Assembly: GCA_003427395.1 (NCBI GenBank)
Contig: BFEA01000014.1
Location: 6,537,774 to 6,600,576, forward strand
Source: Chara braunii
Taxonomy: Eukaryota; Streptophyta; Charophyceae; Charales; Characeae
Direction of reading: 5' to 3'
DNA length: 62,803 nucleotides
Shown here: piece by piece, positions 54,957 through 62,803 of the stretch
Layout of the letters: every line of letters begins with the position of its first letter
Position numbering within the stretch: position 1 is the first letter of the stretch
Made by a program: the position numbers and the translations under genes
Notes under the pieces: model-generated
Seen by the model: only the letters and a program-made list of their open reading frames with translations
What the model was told of the DNA's origin: nothing
The model's database searches: none

Positions 54957-55310
54957 TAGGAGGAGCCAGACCCCGACAGGTCTGCCCTATTACCTAGTTG
55001 TGCGAGTAAGGAAGGTGGTAGTAAGAGAAGTAGGGCCCCGTGAGGTCTCCCTTATTACCAGTCAACCCTTCTCTGATATAAGTCCGGAATAGGAGGAGCT
55101 AAACCCCGTGAGACCCGCTCTGTTACCAAGTTTCAACAGTAAGAAATGTGATAGTAAGAGAGGCAAGGCCCATGAGGCCTGCCACAACCAACCATCCTTG
55201 CTCTAATATAAGTCTCTTATAGGAGGAACAAGACCCCATGAGGTATGCCCTGTCGCGAGGTGACGCCAAGTGATGGTAAAGGATGAAGCGAGACCCCGTA
55301 AGGATTGACA
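54957..55310. repeat. ~131-bp tandem repeat with hairpin motif, ~2.7 copies
   Basis: Units begin 'ataggaggagc' at 54,957, 55,089 and 55,219. Each unit holds two AGACCCCGTGAGGTCT-like inverted motifs spaced 61-68 bp (54,968; 55,033; 55,101; 55,166; 55,230; 55,291) and a 'tctaatataagtc' segment. Confidence 0.8.
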
Positions 55311-57126
55311 ACCAACAACTGACAAATCATTCTTTAGTTCTATTGAGGTTCCGTATGACCAATTTCACTATTTTTTAACCACTAACTGATGTCTATCCTA
55401 TGATTTTGTTCTAAGATGGATGATGATATTGTCTTTGCATGCTAAAAGGGAAAGACGTGCAAAGAAAAAAAACAAATCAATTACAAGAATGTAAGCAAGA
55501 GAGGGACTAGGTAAAGGAGCGCCAAGAAGGAAATTGCGGCTAATGGTCACAAAAGATAGGATGAGAAAGATGAAGGTTATCTAGGATTGCTAAGACGAAT
55601 GAAGGAGACTGGACTACTCTTCATTATTCAACACATGAGCCTACAGTCTTGTGACTAAAGATTACGGGAGGGATGAAAGTCACCGAAAGTCACATAACCT
55701 GAGTCACACTGCTTAGGGAATATCTTATAGACATTGTACAAAAGGGGGGGGGGGGGGGGGGGGGGTTAAGTTGTTTGAACTATGCTTTACATCTCTTCGA
55801 AAAAATTACGGAAAAATTTGTAAGGAATTGCGTTTCTGTTATCATCAGATAACAGGTCGATAGAATTCCGACTTAACTTCCACATGGCTTCATACCCATA
55901 CCTAAGACAAAGCCGAAAAAAAAGGGCGAAACTTTCCCAGTGTCTTAGCTTGAATGGTCCCGGTCACTCTGAAAGGTCTTTGAATCTAGCAAAAGGAGTC
56001 AGGAGTAGGAAAGAGTGTTGTTTGAGGTTTTAGGGGAGTGAAGGACTTGTTACGAATGAATTAAGTTTGACGCTTGTAGTGCATTTCGCGTCTGTATTTT
56101 GTATGTGTATGCGACTCTCTTGCATTGACACAGGTGTTGGGCTTTGGATAGTCAACTGAGGTTGGTTTGTCATCTGAGATATTCGGACTGGATGTGCCAT
56201 AATTGTGAAAATGAGGTCTACCACTCATCACTCCCCTGATACGCATATATATACATAAAATATATATATATATATATATATAGGCTCAGAAATCACACGT
56301 TTCTCTGAATCATCGTATCGTACTTCCACATATCCACTTAAGGGAAAGTATTTTCGAAACGGATATATATATATATTCATGATCATATTCTAGCCTCAGT
56401 ACAAACAAATTATGGTGTAGGTTCAATTAGAGCCCTGAAAAAGCAGAAGGTAATTGGGAAAGCTAGCCTGATGCTTACTCAAGAAACTGACCTTTTTTGC
56501 ATTTAAGCTCTTAAATTCCCACGTGGTTCAACCGGAAGAGGTAGAATCATGATCAAGGATAGCTTAGGCGTTGAAGACTACCCAATGGAGTCGACCTGAT
56601 TGTAAGTCGGTCCGAGAGATTAGCGTCCCGATACCCAACATGTCTTAGGCGTTCAACCGCACGTATGTCTATGGTACGACGATCGAGCAAACGCCCGTGG
56701 TTGACTTACCTCTGTGACTGCTAGTAAAAACTTTTCGCATGTGAGTGAGTAGCTCAATAGGGATACACATGCATAAGGGATGGTGAGAACTCCTTAGGTA
56801 GAGGTAAGTTGTACCTCGCGAGGTCTCTGTCCCGTTGAAGGGAGCCGCGAGAGGTATAGCTGGCACGCACGGTCGGAGTGGTATTTTGCTGAAGCGATTT
56901 AAAACTCCTGCGTGATGCGGTTGTGAGGTCCGACGCCAAAATACTTTACGTCCGAAAGAGGAACCGCCGCGCTCGACATGCGACGCCGTTGCCGAGGATC
57001 TCGCTTCCTAGCCGAGGTCCTTAGTGAACGAACTCGGGTATGGTAAGACGATGATCTCGATAAAACGACAACTTAAAAACTTACTTACCAAGCTAAGGTT
57101 TGACAAGGGATTCTAAGTAGGAGTTC
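55311..57126. other. Unclassified region with G23 and (AT)n
   Basis: G23 at 55,744-55,766 and (AT)n at about 56,245-56,282. No gene recognised. Confidence 0.45.
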
Positions 57127-57860
57127 GTGAGTATTGTCGTAACCTGTAAAACGACTTGGAGACTAGTACACAAACTAGATGCTAGAGTAAGCAGGTGGTA
57201 CAAGTACGAGGATCCCACGTTGGATGATTGGGTTGCACACATGACGTCGATCATGAAGACTGCGCGTGAGCACATAGCCGTTTCCCAAACTCGCATGGCA
57301 GCACGTGCGAACCGATCGAGGATGGACCATCCATTCAAAGTCGGTGATTATGTGTTTATCGCCGCCCGCAACTTACAGCTCAAAGCGGACCGCCGGACAC
57401 GCTTCGCAAGTTTCGACGTCACCTATGCCACATTCTCCAAGCCGCCGGTTCTTCTATGACTTCTAGCCCGATCAACTTTCGCGCGAAGCTGCCCGACTAC
57501 CTACGCCAGACTCGTGTGCACGATGTCTACCACACTTCGTTACTGCATCCCTACCGCAGACCGTCTGAGTGTTTCGCTGGACGACCATACAAGCGCCCTC
57601 CACCCATCATGGTGGACGGCTACGAGGAGTTCCTCGTTTCAGACATCATTGTTCGTCAAGTCACCAACGACAACTCTCCTCATGTCGAATATCTCGTACG
57701 TTGGAAGGGCCACCCAGATGAGGAGGCTACCTGGGAGCCCCTCGAGCACTTGCAGCACGCTCGCATATTGGTGCGTGCCTATGACCTCGCTCGCCGTACT
57801 GGGTTGACTGTTCCTCAACCCACTGACCCTCCTCCTCCTCCTCCTCCCTTGGTTGAGTAG
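57127..57860 (+). pseudogene. Integrase C-terminus and chromodomain, family G
   Basis: The first frame (57,127-57,459) holds TREH/VSQTRMAARANRSRMDHPFKVGDYVFIAARNLQ-type sequence matching the F integrase tail. It changes frame near 57,455 into 57,456-57,860, which has FRAKLPDYLRQTRVHDVYHTSLL and a full chromodomain (FLVSDIIVRQVTN...VEYLVRWKGHPDEEATWEPLEHL) with a Pro-rich tail and stop. The chromodomain is intact; the enzyme is not. Confidence 0.85.
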
Positions 57861-58980
57861 ACCGCTGAAGTCGAGTCTGCTCCATCTGAAAACCTTCAGC
57901 AATAGCCGAATGCTTATAAGCGTCCACATCGCACCCGTCATCGTCTTGCTCGATACGACGATTGACTCTGACTTATCTTCCCACGTCTTTGACTTCTCAG
58001 TACTCCATCCACACCAGTTTTGCCACTTCATATTGTCGACGTTGCGACTCTTCCTCGGCGACATTCCAGACTCATCTTGGACGTCATCGACAACTTCACG
58101 GCCTTCTCACGATCAACTCTACCTACTTCAGACGTCGTAACTCTCTTACCACCTTACCATGTACAATACCCTGGTTGTGTCGCATGATGGTCTCCATTCG
58201 CCGGGTTCCTCTGAGTTGGGCTCTCCCTTGGTATACGCATAGGCATCAGGACCGTAGTGTTGCCCTTGCATCCCAGCTTACGGATCTAGCTCCGACTTCC
58301 ATTTGCATGATTTCCTTACCCATCACTTTTTTCTACCCTCTCCCGACTCTCACGCCCTAGTTAGGCAGCCTTGCATGCTTCATCTAGGTGCGCCCAATAT
58401 ACCAAGCTCCCTTATTCCCTTGCATGGTCGACCCTCAATAGCGGTCACCCCTCTAGTCAAGCATTACCCACCCTGATGGTCTATATGTCAGGGTCATTGG
58501 TTCTGTTCCCTCCCCATTCCCTACGCTCATTGAGCCTAATGGCATGTGTCTTCCTGTCATTATGTGTGGATGCCCTTAGGAGTTTATCAACCCCTAGCCT
58601 GCATTCGCCACCCTCAAAGACCATCCCAACCTTTGGTTTGCGACACACTTCTCCTGTGACATATGATTGTCTTGTTGTTGCTTTGTTGCTCTCAGACTGA
58701 GGCTACTGCCTCTAACATTTCTAGAATTTAGTTGTTTCTGCTTTTGCTGTTCTCAAGACTTATACACTAGTTAGTTGTTTCCAAACTGAGGCTACTGCCT
58801 CCAACATTCCAGGATTTAACCGTCATTACTTTCTGCTTTCCTATGACATGTACACTAGTTAGTTGCTTCTGCTTTCACTTAGGCTGTTAGCTGTAACATT
58901 GCTGTTTTTGTGACATTTTCTATCCTAGGTTGCATCGCATGGACTTAGCGTGGAGCTTGCTCCGCATCCTAGACTACTCG
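57150..58980 (+). mobile_element. Chromovirus 3' fragment, family G
   Basis: Integrase C-terminus, chromodomain and a long 3' untranslated region on the plus strand, related to family F (shared DHPFKVGD, YLVRWKG and the 3' segment). Everything upstream of the integrase C-terminus is missing; the break lies near 57,150-57,200. Confidence 0.8.
58685..58905 (+). repeat. ~95-bp direct repeats in the 3' UTR of G
   Basis: 'actgaggctactgcctc-aacatt' at about 58,693 and 58,788, with a diverged third at about 58,876. Each full copy is followed by 'acactagttagttg'. Confidence 0.75.
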
Positions 58981-59199
58981 GGTTTTTTCTTTGGTAGAGT
59001 TCCACTTCTTGGCGGAAATGTGCTTGTATCTAGGCAATCCATTACATGCCGAGGATCGTGTAGTGGACCTCTGGTTGGTCTGTGAGACCAACCTCTTGGC
59101 CTATTATCACAGGCCTGTGTTGTATTCGGGGTAGTCCAGTCCAGGCCGGTACCTCTTGTCGATACCAGCCAGTTCAGTCCAATCCTATCAGAGTTTGTA

Positions 59200-60520
59200 T
59201 TTTGGGTCATTCTACATTCGCATATTTTGGAGTACGTGCGTTGGAGTCCACGTGGGAGCTGCGTTTTGCCATCTTGCTTCACCCTCTTCCTCCACCTCCA
59301 TCTCTATCTCAGGCGGAGCACCTCACACGGTGGGTCCGCCACAAGGCTCCCTAGTGAGAAGGTAGCAACCTCGCCTTACAAGCGTGAGCTCTTCGCCCTC
59401 AAGCAGGACTTAGACCACTACCGACACTACATGTTAGGGAGACATTTCAAGCTATATTAAGACCATGAGACTTTGCGCCGGATTACTCCTAGCGTGCAGA
59501 TTTCTTTGGTGCAATAGTGACTTGTCTGGGGGGCTAATGCAGACCCGCAGCAAGAGATTAGAGCTGCCTACGATGATGATCCTGTGTACAATGCGTTGAT
59601 AAAGAAGGTGAAGACCACACCTCAAAAAATTCTTGATTATAAAATAGTAGATGAATTGTTATTTGAGAAAAATGATATGCATGATAGGCTATGCATACCA
59701 AATAGTGAAGAGATACACAGTCTGATCCTAAGTAAATATCATGATACTGAAGGTCATTTTGGCTGGCAAAAGACCTGAATGAAGCATGATTGCATTGCCT
59801 ACATCCAAGGCTGCCAAGTATGTCAGAGGAACAAGAGTTTCATGCAGCCTTCCCTCGAACTGTTCAAACCCTTGCCTATCCCATCTGGCCCCGATGAATA
59901 TGTATCTATCGATTTTATGGATACTAAGATCAAGAGTAGTAGTGAGAAGTCTCAGGTTATGGTTATATTTGTCAGGCTTAGTAAATTCGTTGATTTTTTA
60001 CCATTACCTGCTCGAGCGAAGACAAATCTGATCATCAAAGAATTTGTTAACCATTGGATCAAGGATTACGGTTACCCCTTAAGTATAGTTAGTGACCAAC
60101 ATACCCAGTTTACAGGGGAACAATGACAACAATTGGTCTACAAATCTAAATTACTGATGTCGTCTAAATGCCACCCTGAGACAAATGGCCAGACCGAGCA
60201 GATGAACAAAATCTTACATCAAGTATTGCGTATGTATATAAGACCAGATCAGATAGACTGGGATGAACACCTTCCCAAAGTAGCTAGTGCATGCAACAAC
60301 TCAGTTCACCTAGCTACCTCGCGAACCCTGAATGAGCTTCATAGAGGCTGGAGTCCATGACGTCCCATAAACTGTTAGAATCCGGATCAGATCAAAAGAC
60401 TACCACCTGTTATCCGCGAATTTGCTATCCAGTATGAAAGGGATCTACAGAGCATTGCTGAGAACATCCGGAAGGCCCAACACCAAATGGTGGAACAAGC
60501 GAACAAACACCACCGCCCGT
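59200..60520 (+). pseudogene. Gypsy pol remnant (RNase H end, integrase), family H
   Basis: The RNase H tail SEKVATSPYKRELFALKQDLDHYRHYMLGRHFKLY (to 59,457) is followed by integrase: LCIPNSEEIHSLILSKYHDTEGHFGWQKT, the CQVCQRN finger, SIDFMDT, IVSDQHTQFTG and CHPETNGQTEQMNK. In-frame stops and frame changes break it repeatedly (for example near 59,776 and 60,124). Motifs are closest to family A (same RPDQIDWD and HPETNGQTE). It ends abruptly at 60,520 in the HHRP motif that precedes the integrase tail. Confidence 0.85.
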
Positions 60521-61300
60521 TGTAGGGGCCATACCCTGAAGGACTTTCGAGCCTAAGTCGACCCCGGTGCGGGTCCCAGTTGGCTCGACCCGCCCACGCT
60601 CACGCTCAGGGCGCGGGTCATTCGTCCCAGGGGCACCCCCACCTAGTACTATGAGATGGGTGGGGATGGACCTTTTTGCGAGAGGGCTTTAAATTGAGGG
60701 ATGTAGCTCCGCTCTCGCGTCAAGATGGTAGCTCCTTGGGCACTCGTGACGTTTTCTTGATTCACTTAAGTCTGATCAGGCATTTGCTCCTTCTAATACA
60801 CAAGCAGTCCAAGGAGTTTATTGAAGCTTGATCTTTTTATCATGCACAAGCCAAGCGTCATCCATTGGGCCACGCACCGTTTCACTAAGTCTAGTGGCTC
60901 AAGACAGCCCCTACGGCATCCTTGGGGTGGGGTGACATCGCCCGGACCCCTAGCAGCTGTATTTTTTTTGCTCGAGCCACTAGCACTGCATGCACCTATC
61001 CAATACTGCCCTTAGTCCTTTCGGGTTTGCATTGCATTCCAGAGAGTCATTGCATTCAAGAGAGTTATTGCATTCAATCGTCACACAAGCCACATACAGG
61101 CGTCCCACTCATCCAAGCATCCGACCATCCAACCCATCCTGCATTCATAGTTTAAGCGAGGTCTAAGTCATTCTCTCGTCGTTTTCCCTATTCCTGCCCG
61201 CATCCGACGGACGTAGTCCCGCTCAGACCACCATCAGCTACTCACCTGCGCAAGACCACACAAAGCAAAAGCCAAGTACAATCCCTATTTCAACACATCG
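60521..61300 (+). repeat. Putative LTR start interrupting family H
   Basis: The integrase reading stops at 60,520 and a new sequence starts TGTAGGGGCC, TG-initiated as LTRs are. A TTTAAATT box near 60,688 could be its promoter. No second copy, PBS or end was identified, so the limits are uncertain. A short 'cattgcattc-agagagt' triplication lies at 61,028-61,077. Confidence 0.4.
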
Positions 61301-61854
61301 CCCCCTCCACAATCCTAAGTTTCCTTTGCCCTTCGAATTCCCTTATGAGTTCCATTTCCTTTCCCGCAAGCAAGCCATACAATCCTCTTAGCCATGCAAC
61401 CAGGGAAGATGGTTGAATCAAACTGACCTCGTCCAAAATCAGCACTCCTTTTTGCTTTCACAAATGCTCTCAATAGTCTCGTATCCTTTCCTTCTTGGTG
61501 GCACAAGGGACCGACAGCCCTTCCCTTGCCCTCGCTTTCCACCAAGTGAGGACTAAGTTCCTTTCCGTTCGATCCCTGACAATGTAACAGATGAGGGTAG
61601 AGGTTAGTCACATGTCATGGAGGGGGAAGGGGTGACGGAAGGGTTAGGGGTTAAAGAGTTTTGAAGGAATGGAGGAGGACGGAGGGAGAGGGAGATGAAG
61701 GGAGAGAGAGAGAAAAAAAAAAAAAAAAAGAGAGAGAGAGAGAGAAGAAGCTCCTCATCCTAATCGACCTTGCTCATTGACTTACCCTAACCGATCCTAT
61801 CCGAGGTCCCGTGCATCCCCCTTGCGCCCCCCCCCCCTTTAGGACTTTCGGGTG
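61300..61854. other. Unclassified spacer with GA/A simple repeat
   Basis: No gene recognised. (GA)n-A17-(GA)n at about 61,700-61,750 and C13 near 61,828-61,838. Confidence 0.5.
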
Positions 61855-62803
61855 GACGGGCGGGGGTGATGGAGGAGGAAGAGGGAGGGTTGGAGCTGGT
61901 CGGCTATGGTGGACGGGTGTGGGTGATGGAGGAAGAAGAAGGGTTGGTGGTGGTCGGCTATGATGGACGGGCGTGGGTGATGAAGGAAGAATAACTGAAG
62001 GTGGTTGACTATGGTGGATGGGTGAAGGTGATGGAGGAGGAAGAAGGTTTGGGGGTGGTCGGCTATGCTGGACGGGTGTGGGTGATGAAGGAAGAAGAAG
62101 GGTTGAAAGTGGTTGTCTATGGTGGACGGGTGTAGGTGATGGAGGAGGAAGAAGGGTTGGCGGTGGTCGGCTATGGTGGACGAGTGTGACTGATGGAGGA
62201 AGAAGAAGGGTTAGAAGTGGTTAGCTACGGCGGTCGGGTGTGGCTGATGGAGGAAGAAGAAGGGTTGGAGGTGGTCGGCTATGGTGAACGGGTGTGGGTG
62301 ATGAAGGAAGAAGAAGGGTTGGGGGTGGTTGTCTATAGTGACGGGTGTGGGTGATGGAGGAGGAAGAAGGGTTGAAGGTGATTGGCTATGGTGGACGGGT
62401 GTGGGTGATTGAGGAAGAAGAAGGGTTGGAGGTGGTCGGCTATGGTGGACGAGCGTGGGTGATGGAGGAGAAAGAAGGGTTGGAGGTGGTTAGCTATGGT
62501 GGACGGGTGTGGGTGATGGGGGAGGAAGAAGGGTTGGGGGCGGTCGGCTACGGTGGACGGGTGTGGGTGATGAAGGAAGAAGAAGGGTTGGAGGTGGTTG
62601 GCTATGGTGGACGGGTGTGGGTGATGAAGGAGGAAGAAGGGTTGGGGGTGGTCGGCTATGGTGGACGAGTGTGAGTGATGGAGGAAGAAGAAGGGTTGGA
62701 GGTGGTTAGCTATGGTGGACGGGTGTGGGTGATGGCGGAAGAAGAAGGGTTGGAGGTGGTCGGTTATGGTGGACGGGTGTGGGTGATGAAGGAAGAAGAA
62801 GGG
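61855..62803. repeat. 54-bp minisatellite, ~17 copies, runs off the window
   Basis: The unit is built from 'ggttggaggtggtcggctat', 'ggtggacgggtgtgggtgat' and 'ggaggaagaagaag' (54 bp). The period is a multiple of three, so one frame gives an 18-residue repeat (VWVMEEEEGLEVVGYGGR). It is open over 62,345-62,674 but broken elsewhere by TAA (about 61,990), a 1-bp deletion (about 62,339) and TGG-to-TGA changes. Confidence 0.95.

Noticed and set aside
55001-55310. CRISPR-like spaced repeats
   Set aside because: Eukaryotic context, whole ~131-bp unit is repeated including the 'spacers', and the motif is variable.

Overview
This is eukaryotic nuclear DNA made almost entirely of transposable elements and their debris. 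I found no intact host gene, rRNA, CRISPR array or bacterial operon. Plant-type Ty3/gypsy retrotransposons dominate. Their primer-binding sites match the 3' end of initiator tRNA-Met (TGGTATCAGAGC type), and two of them carry a chromodomain typical of chromoviruses. A LINE fragment, TIR/foldback elements, minisatellites and several assembly gaps fill the rest. From recall of similar pol proteins, a streptophyte alga such as Chara is my best guess; this is inference and needs a database search.

Layout. 1-13,345 is a nested stack. A minus-strand gypsy element (family E: leader, PBS at 12,688-12,699, LTR from 12,703) was split by a 9.3-kb plus-strand gypsy element (family A, LTRs 1,417-2,397 and 9,708-10,672) and by a solo LTR (10,719-12,005, family T, 5-bp target duplication CTGGC). 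A family-T LTR piece in opposite orientation fills 1-708. 13,622-13,800 is a small hairpin element. 14,334-16,473 is a 5'-truncated minus-strand LINE with a perfect 16-bp target duplication. 17,780-22,355 is a decayed minus-strand gypsy element (family D) with no visible RT core. 24,323-25,775 and 33,105-34,438 are two copies, in opposite orientation, of an unrecognised TIR element. 28,067-32,440 is a second family-E element (gag, CCHC, protease, PBS, LTR), and 33,006-35,517 is a family-T LTR split by a TIR element. 36,806-37,728 is a lone family-E LTR. 39,470-47,086 is a minus-strand chromovirus (family F), the best preserved coding unit, with gag, protease, RT-RNase H, integrase and chromodomain; a 426-bp gap lies on its 5' side.

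47,513-57,100 has no recognisable retroelement proteins. It looks compositionally different and holds a TTAA-flanked MITE candidate, an array of foldback repeats about 147 bp apart, and a ~131-bp tandem repeat with a short hairpin motif. 57,150-58,980 is the 3' end of another chromovirus (plus). 59,200-60,520 is a gypsy pol remnant (plus) that appears cut by a further LTR at 60,521. The window ends in a 54-bp minisatellite (61,855-62,803) that runs off the edge.

How the parts work together: the gag, protease, RT-RNase H, integrase and chromodomain segments are modules of retrotransposon polyproteins that copy and reinsert element RNA. All show stops, frameshifts or lost domains, so none looks autonomous as assembled. 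The LTRs and leaders carry the promoters and tRNA primer sites.
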